This document shows, piece after piece, positions 1 through 8,880 of a DNA stretch of 63,268 nucleotides. Where the stretch lies: NCBI GenBank assembly GCA_030613245.1, contig JAUWMI010000026.1, positions 1 to 63,268 on the forward strand, in the 5' to 3' direction. Positions within the stretch are counted from its first letter, which is position 1, and every line of letters begins with the position of its first letter. Below the pieces are notes generated by a model. It was not told where the DNA came from and did no database searches. It was given only the letters and a program-made list of their open reading frames with translations. Position numbers and translations under genes: made by a program. This DNA comes from Candidatus Sumerlaeota bacterium (GTDB lineage Bacteria; Sumerlaeota; Sumerlaeia; MWCT01; JAUWMI01).

Positions 1-1
1 A

Positions 2-568
2 TACAACGACGCAACCGGCATAGTCTCCGGGCCTGTTACCATTTTCCCCACGCCTCATATGGGCAACGTGGATCTGGTACAGACCTCGGACGGTCGGCTG
101 ATAGTGCAGCTCAGTAGCTCGGGTCATGTTACAATCTTCCATGTGGAAGATGACGGCAGCCTGACGGTCACTCAAGATAACGACTTATATTGGGAATTTG
201 GCATTGTAAATATCCACAGAGCGGCAATCAGTCCTGACGATCGCTTTCTGTTTGTTATTGCCCTCGATGGGAACAATGTCAACAGCTTTGACCTTTCCAG
301 CTCTGGTACCATTACACCCATCACACGGCTTAGTGGTTTTGACCTGGCGCAGGCCCTTGCCCTCACCCCTGATGGCAGGTTCTTGGTCGTTACGCATACC
401 TACTATGCCGGGTATCCAGCTGCAATCCTGAGTGTCTTCGAGGTGGGAGAAGATGGCTCGCTGACCTATCTTTCTGGAAAAGACGTTCCCCTCAGCAATA
501 CCGTAGCAGAGCTTGCCTTTTTCCCCCCACTCCCCACCGCCGCAAAATACTGGACCTTTTACTGGTAA
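2..568 (+). CDS. Lactonase-like beta-propeller protein, 5' end outside window
   Basis: The frame is open from the first bases of the window, so the ATG at 59 is internal and only the last 188 residues are seen. The visible part has repeated beta-propeller blades: 'SPDDRFLFV' and 'TPDGRFLVV' each lead into a strand, and 'VFEVGEDGSLTYL' is typical of 7-bladed lactonase/YVTN-type propellers. The family covers 6-phosphogluconolactonase-like enzymes and many secreted propellers of unknown role; no catalytic residue can be assigned from this fragment. The protein ends in an unusual aromatic tail (KYWTFYW). A secreted propeller of unknown function is as likely as an enzyme. Confidence 0.75.
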   Translation, partial: YNDATGIVSGPVTIFPTPHMGNVDLVQTSDGRLIVQLSSSGHVTIFHVEDDGSLTVTQDNDLYWEFGIVNIHRAAISPDDRFLFVIALDGNNVNSFDLSSSGTITPITRLSGFDLAQALALTPDGRFLVVTHTYYAGYPAAILSVFEVGEDGSLTYLSGKDVPLSNTVAELAFFPPLPTAAKYWTFYW

Positions 569-1036
569 CGCATCCTCTCAGTCGATTCAGGCCAATCCAC
601 CTTCCTTCTCGACGATTAATTTCGGATAAAATCGCCACAGAGACACTGAGGCACAGTGAGCCCAAGGCTCATAAAAGTATTGAATTGCAAATTGTAAATT
701 GCAAAATGCAAAAGTAAAATTTGAATTTTGATATTTGCACTTTTGGGCTGTTTCATGCTGCTCTGTGACTCTGTGTCTCCGTGGCCTTAGGTCTCTGTGA
801 CAGTCTTTAATGAACCTCAGGGAGAATTTGCCCCTTGTTGGGAAATGCCAATTTTCGCCCCGTCAGGGATGTATGAGTACGTTAGAACTTGACCTGGTGC
901 CCCCGAATCCCTTTAATACAATCCTAAGTCTTTATCCTGGCAGTAGGAAAAAATGCCGGGGCAGCTCAAGCCAAACTAAAGCGCCCTGGCTAAGAGATAA
1001 GGGTTGAAGAATTTTACAAGGAGCAGTGAAGCGATC
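569..1036. other. Intergenic region with one large repeat
   Basis: No convincing gene. The main content is the hairpin-ended repeat at 634-785. A small reading frame at 810-1007 shows no domain and overlaps the start region of the next gene. The AAGGAG at 1018-1023 is the likely ribosome site for the ATG at 1037. Confidence 0.6.
634..785. repeat. Dispersed hairpin-ended repeat, copy 1 (octamer-word family)
   Basis: The left end reads GCCACAGAGACACTGAG and the right end is its near reverse complement (CTCTGTGTCTCCGTGGC). Between them is AT-rich DNA built from words such as AAATTGCAAATTG. Copies with the same ends and the same kind of core lie at 42812-42934 and 47658-47781. The structure resembles a MITE or other non-coding mobile repeat; no gene is inside. 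Confidence 0.8.
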
Positions 1037-2644
1037 ATGAAACTGAGAATTTTCCCTCGTTTTCAGCAGGCAACGATAATAGTAGGTAGCCTGATTCTGT
1101 GCATTGTAATAATAGCGGGTGCACAGGAGACAAAACCTCCCGCTGGTGGCTCTCCCTCATATACGTTGACCGAATCTCTGAACCTTAATTTGCCTGTTCC
1201 TGCCATCATTGGCGATCTGGACCAAGAAGCACTTATCCGCATGGCAGTGCCTCAATGGGCATTTCAGCAGTTGAGCTGGCCAAAGAAACAGGAGATCGAG
1301 AATCACCTTGGCTCTGCCACACATGAGCAAAGGGCAGAAGCCGCGCAGTGGATTTCGCAGGTTCTCAATCGTGAGTTTATCCTTCCAGAGATTTCAGACA
1401 AACTGATTCCCCTGCGAAACTGGGCCGTGCTTTACCGGGATTGGATTGATCACGGAGGGTCTGACTCGTTCCTGGTGAAGTACACCATGAAACGCCATGT
1501 GATTCAGATTACTGAGACGACAAACTACGTGCTGATCGCGGTGCGCAACCTGGATGGCATAAAGACACGGGAAAAAGCGGAGCAGATGAACCTCGCCTTC
1601 GAAACAGCCCGCACGCTCCTCGCCAAATCGCTACAGGCTTCGGAACCCAACCGCCTGGGCGTTGTTGCTGACCAGAGCACGGGCGAAGTGACCGTGGGTT
1701 TCTGGGCACCTGAGACCGCACCAGGGAAAGACGCCGCATCTCGGCAAAGCACAACTGGCTCGCAGCTTCCCTCTGACAGCATCAAATTTTGCACTGACGG
1801 TGACTTTGTGATATTTCAACTACTCAAATACATCTGGGGAGCTTCTCTTCAGAATCCCTTTGAACCCCGCTTCGCGGCTCTGGTCACCATCCCGTCCGAC
1901 ACCCAGACGTGGCAAATGATCGAAGAGATTATTGCCTCTAATCCCGAGCTCGATACCCCGCGAAAACGCATCGAGTTCTGGGAGCGATTCAAGGATCGGA
2001 TCGTGATGAAAGAGTCGGAAGAGTATCTTGGCCCGCTTCTGTTTGACTCCCAGGGCAACAAGATTACGAGCTCAATTCCGCTGCGCCAGCTTGAACGCGC
2101 GTTTATGAATCTGAATGCCGATCAGCGCGAGATGCTGATTCAGCAGCGCATGGTTGACGAAAACTATATTAAAGGCCTGAACGCCTTCAACGAGAATCAC
2201 TACGACGAGGCCATTGACCGTTGGGTGCACGTCCTGGAGCTTGATCCTCTGAACGTACGGGCCGCCATTCTGCTCAGTATTGCCGTTGAATACAAAAAGG
2301 CGTTTCTGGCCAAAATCCAGCGCGAAGGGCCAGCCATGGATTCTGTTGTCGTCAAGGCACTGGATACGCTGGCCCGGCATCAGACCGCGGTTCAGAAAGA
2401 ACGGCTGGAGGAAAAGGCGCAAGACAAGCAGTCGCGCAAGATTGCCAGTCATCGCATACGCGCAATGGAATTCTATACCGAAGGCAACTACGAAAAGGCA
2501 ATTGAACAATGGGATGCAGTCATGCAGATCGATCCGGGTAATCCCCAGGCCAGCATGTTTCGCAAACTCGCTGCCGATCAGCTGGCACGCGAACGTAAGA
2601 AGCAAGAAGAAGCCCAACCTTCATCTACTCCCCCAACCTCCTAG
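1037..2644 (+). CDS. Secreted TPR protein of unknown function
   Basis: A 535-residue protein starting at the ATG at 1037, with AAGGAG about 13 bases upstream; an in-frame start at 1004 would give an awkward extra leader. The N-terminus is a signal peptide or anchor (basic MKLRIFPRF, then a hydrophobic stretch ending near AGAQE). The middle 350 residues match nothing I recognise. The C-terminal third has two TPR-like units, one ending 'VLELDPLNVRA' and one ending 'VMQIDPGNPQA', separated by a charged coiled stretch. It is probably a periplasmic scaffold. It stands alone; the next gene is on the other strand. Confidence 0.7.
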   Translation: MKLRIFPRFQQATIIVGSLILCIVIIAGAQETKPPAGGSPSYTLTESLNLNLPVPAIIGDLDQEALIRMAVPQWAFQQLSWPKKQEIENHLGSATHEQRAEAAQWISQVLNREFILPEISDKLIPLRNWAVLYRDWIDHGGSDSFLVKYTMKRHVIQITETTNYVLIAVRNLDGIKTREKAEQMNLAFETARTLLAKSLQASEPNRLGVVADQSTGEVTVGFWAPETAPGKDAASRQSTTGSQLPSDSIKFCTDGDFVIFQLLKYIWGASLQNPFEPRFAALVTIPSDTQTWQMIEEIIASNPELDTPRKRIEFWERFKDRIVMKESEEYLGPLLFDSQGNKITSSIPLRQLERAFMNLNADQREMLIQQRMVDENYIKGLNAFNENHYDEAIDRWVHVLELDPLNVRAAILLSIAVEYKKAFLAKIQREGPAMDSVVVKALDTLARHQTAVQKERLEEKAQDKQSRKIASHRIRAMEFYTEGNYEKAIEQWDAVMQIDPGNPQASMFRKLAADQLARERKKQEEAQPSSTPPTS

Positions 2645-2689
2645 AGGATTAAAAGCCGCTTTTTCGTGAAAAACTGCGCAATTAATGAA

Positions 2690-2716
2690 GTAGAGGCGGG
2701 GTAACCCCGCCCCTAC
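2690..2716. repeat. Short palindrome, GGGGTAACCCC core
   Basis: GTAGAGGC at one end and GCCCCTAC at the other enclose a palindromic GGGGTAACCCC-type core; the whole unit is almost a perfect inverted repeat. It belongs to the GTAGGGGC palindrome set scattered through the window. It lies just after a plus-strand gene and might act as a hairpin, but no T-run follows. Confidence 0.75.
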
Positions 2717-2784
2717 AATTTGACTGGGGCAATTCATGCATTGGCCCGACATTTGTCATCACAATTATGCAGTGGATGTAAATA

Positions 2785-2813
2785 GTAAGGGGCAGGTTTC
2801 AAACCTGCCCCCA
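2785..2813. repeat. Short palindrome, CAGGTTTCAAACCTG core
   Basis: Ends GTAAGGGG/CCCCCAT enclose the perfect palindrome CAGGTTTCAAACCTG. The same core occurs with different preservation at 32282-32306 and 35913-35963. It lies in the space between the convergent genes ending at 2644 and 2858. Confidence 0.75.
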
Positions 2814-2857
2814 TGAAATTTTAGGCAATTGGCACCCGCCGGAAATCGGCTTTCCCC

Positions 2858-3208
2858 TTATTCTCCATACACAAGCATGGTTATTTCGCAGAATATCCCC
2901 AGGATACTATAAACTTTGATATCCACATGGTGAATTTTGGTAATCTGACCATTTTTCAAAGCAGTCTGAATGCTGGCGTCACCGATTGCTACGATGCCCA
3001 GAACATTAATAGCCTTTGCCTCTCCAACCTTGGAGGTCGAAGTAGTTTCGCCCTCAGGGGCTTGTAACCTCATGGCTGGCACCTGATAATCAGCAAATAG
3101 CATAGGTATAGGTGCCGAAGTCACCCCAGTGCCCAATCCCACAGCACACCCTGTGAGCAAAATTGCCGGGACCAACAAAACCAGCAAGTACATGCCGGCT
3201 TTACGCAT
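2858..3208 (-). CDS. TRL-like lipoprotein
   Basis: A 116-residue protein with a clear lipoprotein signal (LLVPAILLTGC; Cys21 would be the lipidated residue). The mature part carries the pattern I associate with TRL-like proteins: 'GDASIQTALKNGQITKIHHV' followed by a 'YSILGIFCEITMLVYGE'-type end. The role of the family is unknown; members are small envelope lipoproteins, often with paralogues. The start is supported by AAAGGAG 7 bases upstream. It is a single gene facing the TPR protein. Confidence 0.8.
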   Translation of the reverse strand: MRKAGMYLLVLLVPAILLTGCAVGLGTGVTSAPIPMLFADYQVPAMRLQAPEGETTSTSKVGEAKAINVLGIVAIGDASIQTALKNGQITKIHHVDIKVYSILGIFCEITMLVYGE

Positions 3209-3332
3209 GATTGGCTCCTTTCTTGTTTTTATTTGCGAGTGCCATTTCGCCTAACATCTTTGAATCTGATGCCCATGCTTCGATAAGCCTGGTCTATTGC
3301 AAGGTGCCGCCCCATGTCAAGCACCATTTTTT

Positions 3333-3361
3333 GCATAGGGCACGCCGCGGCGTGCCCCTAC
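3333..3361. repeat. Short palindrome, CACGCCGCGGCGTG core
   Basis: GCATAGGG and CCCCTAC ends around the perfect palindrome CACGCCGCGGCGTG. It is a member of the GTAGGGGC set and lies between the TRL-like gene and the 3' end of the GT39-like gene. Confidence 0.75.
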
Positions 3362-3423
3362 AAAACGCCAACCAAAACAATCTCTTTTTATCTATTTAAG
3401 GTCGCTTGGCGTGTTGAGGCTAT

Positions 3424-5379
3424 CTATTCCTCTGCCTGCTGGCGCCGACCACGCGCAATGAGCTGCCACCACCCGCGGGCTACCGTATAAAGCCCCATAC
3501 CCACACAGCAGTAAACAAATGGTGCGATGTGCGCCACCAATCGCCAGTCCACCGCCTTGCCTGCAATGAATAGTATCGGCATCTCTACGAAAAACATTAT
3601 GAGCAATAGCATCCGTGAGGGCGAGCACAGGAGACTGACCAGGCCCACCAGGTAAAGGGCAAACAGCACCACGTTGCCTTCGAGCAGGATCCCTTTCGCA
3701 AAGGCTGTGAAAAAGATACGCACGAAGCCGCGCAGACTCGCATATACCACCTCAGGTATTGAATGCAGGCCAAAGAGGAATTTAAACGTGGTAATTGGTG
3801 GGCCAGTGTAAGGATTAGCACGCACGGCATCCACTGAAGGAAAGCCCTGCTGACCTTGAAATTCTATGTTGCGGTAAAAGCGTGCGTGGATATTACCTGA
3901 GAAGAAGGGATCGCCAGAATCGTCATAAGAATAGTTAAAAACGAGGTGCGGAGTCAGCAGGAGCAGCCCGATGCCAAGCGCGAGCATAACGTGCGTGGCT
4001 TTCCACCGCTTGACAACGCCTCCGAGTGGAAGCAGGAAAACGCTGAAGCTGAGCGAGGTAATGCGGCTCAGATGCAGAATCCCTGTTGTTATCCCCAGAA
4101 GCGAAAATCCACCAATGGTCTTGGGCCGCAAAAACATCAGGCAGGCGGCAAATGCCAGGATCGCCAGAATATAGAATTCGAGGCGCAGTCCGCGTACGCT
4201 CATGAAGATAAGATTGCTATTGATAGCCATCAAAAACGCAACCACCAGCCCGACAAACGCGTTGCATATTGCTCTGCCGAAATAAGCGCCGGCCACGAGG
4301 GCGCCAAGCGAAAGGAGCAGAGTGAAAAAGCGAAGACTGGTCTCCGTAGATGGAGTAAAGAAGTAAAAGATTTTAATCGCCCAGATGAAAAATGGCTCCC
4401 GCACGTATGGAGGAATATCGCAAGTGGTCTGAAACAAGCCAGGCGATGCCGTTGCGATAACATAGTAACCACGGGCATCAGGATCAAAGAGTTGTCCCGC
4501 CCTTTCTACCAGGAGATTCCAACGAACAGAAAATGCGAGTAGCACTATGGCAAACACTGTAAAGGCAAAGAGAGCATTCCTTGCCCGGTCATATTCGCGA
4601 CGCCGAAGCACATCCACCCAGAGAAAAACTAGCAGTGCAACATAAACCCAATTGAGATACACCAGCACCCCACCAGCCAGTCTGCTTGCGAGCAGTGCGC
4701 CTCCGTATATTACCAGCGCAATCACCAGGGAAAGATCGTCTCGTTTTAGGAAGCGCTGCAACAGCGCGTAGCAGAGAAAAGGAAGAAGCAGAAGGGCCAG
4801 GAGCGAAGGGATGCGCACCAGGTTGGCAGCCTGCGGGCTGAAGATGTGGACTTCAATCTTGCTTAGCAGCGGTGCAGGGATGCTTTTCACGTCCGGGTCA
4901 ATAACCGCCTTCAGGGTTAGATCGAATGATCCGCTATCAGCAACTGTTCTTGTGAGATAAACGCGCTGGCCGTGAAAGTCGGTGTTCTTCAGCCGAAATG
5001 TCTTTTCCCCTGCCATACACGTCAGGCTGTTCTCGATGCCTCCAATACGACTAAACCATAGCCGTAAGTAGACCGGTACTTCCTCAGGCGCTTTACTGAA
5101 CCGATACGTGATGCTGCCTTCCTCACCTGGGGCGAGCAATAATCCTTTGTCAAATCCCTGCCATGCACCGGTGAATTCTATGGCGTCTTTTCGTACGCGC
5201 TGATCTTGAGTGCGAAAATCATCTATATAGATTTGCACAAGGGGATCTGTGACCTGGAGAAAACGCGTGATCGCTCTTCCATGCACAAGCAGGATACCTG
5301 CGGAGGCAATCACCAGAATAAGCAGGACGTTGCGGTGAGATGTGAAAAACGATCGGATGTTAGTTAGCGGTTGTTGCAT
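3424..5379 (-). CDS. GT39-like membrane glycosyltransferase
   Basis: A 651-residue polytopic membrane protein. From the ATG at 5379 it has one N-terminal membrane helix, an extracytoplasmic beta-rich domain (about residues 45-185), then about ten membrane helices. The GT-C core has an acidic first loop (E292, then D299 and D301 in 'LFDPDARGYY'), as expected of lipid-phosphate-sugar-dependent enzymes (PMT/ArnT type). It probably moves a sugar from a polyprenyl carrier to a surface acceptor outside the inner membrane. An in-frame extension to 5556 is rejected because it is the translation of a repeat remnant (5494-5520). There is no clear ribosome site at 5379. The island of glycan genes on the other strand begins 0.7 kb upstream. 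Confidence 0.7.
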   Translation of the reverse strand: MQQPLTNIRSFFTSHRNVLLILVIASAGILLVHGRAITRFLQVTDPLVQIYIDDFRTQDQRVRKDAIEFTGAWQGFDKGLLLAPGEEGSITYRFSKAPEEVPVYLRLWFSRIGGIENSLTCMAGEKTFRLKNTDFHGQRVYLTRTVADSGSFDLTLKAVIDPDVKSIPAPLLSKIEVHIFSPQAANLVRIPSLLALLLLPFLCYALLQRFLKRDDLSLVIALVIYGGALLASRLAGGVLVYLNWVYVALLVFLWVDVLRRREYDRARNALFAFTVFAIVLLAFSVRWNLLVERAGQLFDPDARGYYVIATASPGLFQTTCDIPPYVREPFFIWAIKIFYFFTPSTETSLRFFTLLLSLGALVAGAYFGRAICNAFVGLVVAFLMAINSNLIFMSVRGLRLEFYILAILAFAACLMFLRPKTIGGFSLLGITTGILHLSRITSLSFSVFLLPLGGVVKRWKATHVMLALGIGLLLLTPHLVFNYSYDDSGDPFFSGNIHARFYRNIEFQGQQGFPSVDAVRANPYTGPPITTFKFLFGLHSIPEVVYASLRGFVRIFFTAFAKGILLEGNVVLFALYLVGLVSLLCSPSRMLLLIMFFVEMPILFIAGKAVDWRLVAHIAPFVYCCVGMGLYTVARGWWQLIARGRRQQAEE

Positions 5380-5493
5380 ACGATCAAGCGAAACGAGTTT
5401 TTCTCCTACGTACTGTTTTTCACCAGGCAAAGTCAATGCTGAAATGGTTCTCTCGGCTTTGCCCGGCTTTTCTCTGTCCTCGTTTTCCGCTAT

Positions 5494-5520
5494 ACCACAC
5501 GCAAAGGCGCAAAGATGTAA
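5494..5520. repeat. Remnant of octamer-word repeat
   Basis: ACCACACGCAAAGGCGCAAA followed by GATG shows two tandem copies of a CGCAAAGG-like word, a type common as hairpin arms in environmental bacterial genomes. Its opposite arm is not visible nearby. Its translation makes up the false N-terminal extension of the downstream minus-strand gene. Confidence 0.5.
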
Positions 5521-5780
5521 AGAAAAGCACAATGTAACATTGGACACTGTACTCACTTGGTGACTTGGCGGCTTTGCATGAGCTCTTTTACGTAATCTTC
5601 TCCCTGGTTTCAGACAAAATTTTGTGGTTCTTTGTCAGATAGGTTAGCAAGAAAGCCTGTGATGCATGGAACAACTTCAGTGTTTTCGTATCTCGGCAAG
5701 CGTACGGCAATTGCTTGAATCTGTGCCTCATTACGTAATGTGCCTGCTGTGTATTCCCTCTTCACCAGCCAACAGGACGA

Positions 5781-5808
5781 GTAGGGGCGTTTAATTAAAC
5801 GCCCGTAC
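5781..5808. repeat. Short palindrome, GTTTAATTAAAC core
   Basis: GTAGGGGC and GCCCGTAC ends around the perfect palindrome CGTTTAATTAAACG. The same core recurs at 49199-49225, more than 43 kb away. Confidence 0.8.
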
Positions 5809-5849
5809 TATTCAGCCGACCTTTTTCTATTGTTACGATCAAAAAACGC

Positions 5850-5992
5850 TAACTCATTTGACAAAGAGCCTTTTTTTCTATGATTTTGTTAATGCATTCA
5901 TTGCCCCTCACCCCTTCCCTCTCCCCACTGGGGAGAGGAGTAAGGTGAGGGGGGTATCTCTTCCAAAATGGTAACTCATTTGAGAAAGAGCC
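5850..5992. repeat. 21-base direct repeats flanking a C-rich hairpin
   Basis: TAACTCATTTGACAAAGAGC at 5850 recurs at 5972 with one base changed (both continue with C; 20 of 21 match). Between them, 5904-5952 is a long inverted repeat: CCCCTCACCCCTTCCCTCTC on one side and its near complement ending GGTGAGGGG on the other. It looks like an inserted element with a duplicated flank, or two units of a longer repeat. Confidence 0.65.
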
Positions 5993-6001
5993 AATTTTGT
6001 A

Positions 6002-6031
6002 TTGCACTTTCGCGAGACGGCTGAGTATAGT
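6002..6031 (+). promoter_or_regulatory. Possible sigma70 promoter for the glycan island
   Basis: TTGCAC and TATAGT are separated by 18 bases, and the -10 match is 5 of 6. It sits 50 bases before the ATG at 6082. The -35 box is weak (3 of 6), so this is a candidate only. Confidence 0.35.
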
Positions 6032-6081
6032 CTAAACGTTTTTCGAAACGGGTGTTTCACTCACTCAGCGAGTGACCAGCA

Positions 6082-7521
6082 ATGCGAATCGCGTTTATCA
6101 GAGCCTTCAATCCGGCAATTCCGTATCAGTCGTCCTTGCCGCCACTGGGTATTGGATACCTGGCGGCATATCTGAAACAAAAGTACTGGTTCGCCGAGGT
6201 GACTTATCATCATACGGTTGACGAGGTTCTGGCAGCGAAACCAGATCTAGTAGGCATTTCTTCCGCAACCGAGAATTTCAACTCGGCTGTGGAAATTGCG
6301 CAACGGGTCAAGGAAGAACTGAGAATTCCCATCATCGTTGGCGGCATTCACATAACCTCGCTGCCGCACACACTGCCCGCTGTGTTTGACGTCGGTATGA
6401 TCGGAGAAGGCGAACTTACATTTAATGAGCTGGTTCGACTTTATCACGATTGCTCGCCAACCCCAACTGACATGGCTAAAATCCCGGGCCTCTGCTTTCA
6501 CGAAAACGGCGGTGTGCGCGTCACAGCCCTCCGGGAGCTGATTCCAAATCTCGACGTTCTGCCTTACCCTGACCGTGATGTACTGGGTGATCGGTGGAAA
6601 GTGCCTTATGCGGAACAGTCTCATCTGATCACATCGCGGGGCTGTCCGTACAATTGTGCCTTCTGCGCATCCGCGCTTCACTGGCGCAGATTTCGTTACT
6701 TCTCTGCCGAGTACGTGGTAAAGGAGATTGAATTTCTGCGCAAGAAATACGATCCTGAGGAGATCTATTTTTTCGACGATCTCTTTATCGGTCATCTGAA
6801 GCGGTTCAAAGAAATCTGCCAGCTCATCAAGGAGCGCCAGTTACACCAGGGTGTCACCTTTCGTTCCTATGGCCGCGTGGATCTGATAAACGAAGAGCTC
6901 GCGCAGCTCTTCCACGACCTGCATTTTAAGTCAGTTGATTTTGGATTCGAGGCGAACACCCAAGAAATTCTTAGCTACTACAATAAGAACAATGCAACAC
7001 CGGAGCGCAATCAAGCGGCCATTGATCTGCTCAGTCCGCATGGAATCTCTATTGGTGCAAATCTGATTATCGGCGCTCCACCGGAAACCCTGGACGATAT
7101 GATGGAAACGTTTCGATTTGTTGAGCGGAACAAGGACTGCCTGGATCGCGTGTCCATGGGGCCGCTACTCGCGCTTCCCGGAACCACGGTCTGGGAAGAA
7201 GCGCGCAAGAAAGGCATCGTAAGTGAGAACATGGACTGGAGCCGACTGGAATTTAATCCTGACAACTTCGATCTGGAGCGCTATCCGTACCTGTGCGAGC
7301 AGGTCTCACCCGAGACGTTCTACGAATTTTACCTGAAGTTTCACCAGCTGGCCAGGGAGATCAACTACGTTGGGCAATTGCGCCAGCTCATGCGCATCCG
7401 CGCAAAACGCGAGGTAAAGATTGCACGCCTGCAATCGGAACTCGCCACGCTCAAAGGATCGCGCCTCGTTCGCCTTGCACTCACATTGCGACACTTGCTC
7501 TCCGGCTTGCTGAGGAGGTAG
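6082..7521 (+). CDS. B12-binding-type radical SAM protein
   Basis: A 479-residue protein with an N-terminal cobalamin-binding-like Rossmann domain (about 1-130; 'PPLGIGYLAAYL', 'IVGGIHITSLP', 'GEGELTFNELV') and a radical SAM TIM barrel carrying the 4Fe-4S ligands C188, C192 and C195 in 'SRGCPYNCAFC'. This is the BchE/HpnJ-like class, which performs methylations and rearrangements on lipids, cofactors and natural products; the substrate is not predictable. The C-terminus is a coiled stretch followed by a basic amphipathic tail ('GSRLVRLALTLRHLL'), as often seen in glycan-cluster enzymes. It opens a tightly packed set: the next gene starts 3 bases after its stop. Confidence 0.85.
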   Translation: MRIAFIRAFNPAIPYQSSLPPLGIGYLAAYLKQKYWFAEVTYHHTVDEVLAAKPDLVGISSATENFNSAVEIAQRVKEELRIPIIVGGIHITSLPHTLPAVFDVGMIGEGELTFNELVRLYHDCSPTPTDMAKIPGLCFHENGGVRVTALRELIPNLDVLPYPDRDVLGDRWKVPYAEQSHLITSRGCPYNCAFCASALHWRRFRYFSAEYVVKEIEFLRKKYDPEEIYFFDDLFIGHLKRFKEICQLIKERQLHQGVTFRSYGRVDLINEELAQLFHDLHFKSVDFGFEANTQEILSYYNKNNATPERNQAAIDLLSPHGISIGANLIIGAPPETLDDMMETFRFVERNKDCLDRVSMGPLLALPGTTVWEEARKKGIVSENMDWSRLEFNPDNFDLERYPYLCEQVSPETFYEFYLKFHQLAREINYVGQLRQLMRIRAKREVKIARLQSELATLKGSRLVRLALTLRHLLSGLLRR

Positions 7522-7524
7522 AAC

Positions 7525-8880
7525 GTGCGATTGCGCCTCCTCGACATCCTGGCATGCCCGCTGGACTCCGTGACCCCTCTGGACATTATTCGCCTAAAAT
7601 CTTCCACACGACCGCCTGGTCAAAACGTCTTCATAGCTCCTTGTTCAACATACTGCGCACACCAGAATCAGCCCATTCGTGCGGAGCAAACAGCAAATCA
7701 GCATCCATGCACGGCGTGCAACTCTGTGATGATCGAAGACGCCATTCTCACGTGTCCCGCTTGCCATCGCTGGTTTCCGGTAATTAATGGGATTCCCGTG
7801 CTGGTGCCAGACGGACTGCGCAACGAACGTGAAGAACTGGCGCTGCTGCGCAAGTATGAAGCAGCCGTGCCTCAGGCGATCCTGCGCGAAGGCCTTCCAC
7901 TCAACCTGGCTAATCGCCAGAGCGTGACGCGCACAGCAGAAGAAGAGCACACGCGCGAGGAGGCGCATTACTGGGGAGAATTCTTTCACGCATACGCTGC
8001 CATTGGTGATAAATCAATTCTGGACATCCGCCAGAAAGGCACACATCCAGCGTACTACATCTACGGAGTGCTTGAACCTGATGAACGCGACAGGACGCGT
8101 CGCTACGGGGTCTGGCCCGATCACCTGGGAAAGAAGATGTTTGGTCCGCTAGCTCAATTTCGCGGCAAGCGCGCTCTGGATGTGGGCTGCGGTGGCGGCC
8201 AGTTTGGACTGGAAGCCGCGTATCAGGGAATTGACGTCGTTGGCATGGACATCAGCCATGGCGCACTTTCGGTTGCGGCAAACCATGCCTCCACGGTCGG
8301 CCAAGAAATTCAGTACGTCTGTGCCGACCCCATGTACCCTCCATTCCGTTCCGGCTGCTTTGACCTGCTTCTCTCCAAAGATGCCTTGCATCATTTCCAT
8401 GATCCGTACGCCGCGCTGGAGAGACTGTGCCAGACTTTGCGTTCAGATGGCCACCTGCTTGCCTACGAGCATGTAGGCAATTCGCGCCTGGTCAGTGCAA
8501 TCATTGACGTCTGCGCACGTGTGCTGATCCCAAGAATCGAGCGGCGCTATGCACGCGTATCAATTCCCCCTGTGTTTCAATACCCTTCTGTCTTAGAAGA
8601 TGTAGGAATTATCCGGGTAGTGGATGCCCTGCGATCGTTCTTTCACCCTGTTATGGAATACGGCGAGCTGATGCTCTACTTTGAATTGGAACAGCTTGTC
8701 TACTATGCTTGCGGGAAACGACGCGGAATTGCATCCCTGGTGCGAAATCTCACCTTCGCGATTGAGAAGATACTGCTCCTATTTACTCCACCGGACCATC
8801 TGAGTTTCTTCGGCCAACGTAAACCACCGGCCAGTAAGTCAAAAGAGGAGGAAAGACCCGGTGGCCCGCAAAAAGGATAA
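7525..8880 (+). CDS. SAM methyltransferase with Trm112-like zinc ribbon
   Basis: A 451-residue protein starting at GTG 7525; a strong GAGGAGG site (7512-7518) lies across the end of the upstream gene. The N-terminus is a Trm112-like ribbon: 'LLDILACP', then 'CTACN', 'LTCPACHRWFPV' and the typical 'INGIPVLVPD'. A class I methyltransferase domain follows, with motif I 'ALDVGCGGGQFGLEA' and 'GMDIS'. In other bacteria such fusions methylate sugars or lipids in surface-glycan loci. The ribbon has about 40 extra residues between its Cys pairs. It overlaps the next gene by 20 bases, which indicates co-transcription. Confidence 0.85.
   Translation: MRLRLLDILACPLDSVTPLDIIRLKSSTRPPGQNVFIAPCSTYCAHQNQPIRAEQTANQHPCTACNSVMIEDAILTCPACHRWFPVINGIPVLVPDGLRNEREELALLRKYEAAVPQAILREGLPLNLANRQSVTRTAEEEHTREEAHYWGEFFHAYAAIGDKSILDIRQKGTHPAYYIYGVLEPDERDRTRRYGVWPDHLGKKMFGPLAQFRGKRALDVGCGGGQFGLEAAYQGIDVVGMDISHGALSVAANHASTVGQEIQYVCADPMYPPFRSGCFDLLLSKDALHHFHDPYAALERLCQTLRSDGHLLAYEHVGNSRLVSAIIDVCARVLIPRIERRYARVSIPPVFQYPSVLEDVGIIRVVDALRSFFHPVMEYGELMLYFELEQLVYYACGKRRGIASLVRNLTFAIEKILLLFTPPDHLSFFGQRKPPASKSKEEERPGGPQKG

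Larger units (their letters stand above)
5380..6081. other. Divergent intergenic region rich in repeats
   Basis: Separates the minus-strand glycosyltransferase from the plus-strand radical SAM gene. It holds an octamer-word remnant (5494-5520), a GTAGGGGC palindrome (5781-5808), a 21-base direct repeat pair around a C-rich hairpin (5850-5992) and a possible promoter (6002-6031). No gene is seen. Confidence 0.6.

Noticed and set aside
810-1007. A 65-residue reading frame before the TPR gene
   Set aside because: No domain, no ribosome site and an end that overlaps the leader of the next gene; composition looks non-coding.
1004-1036. Earlier start for the secreted TPR protein
   Set aside because: It would place a charged 11-residue leader before a normal signal peptide and lacks a ribosome site; ATG 1037 has AAGGAG.
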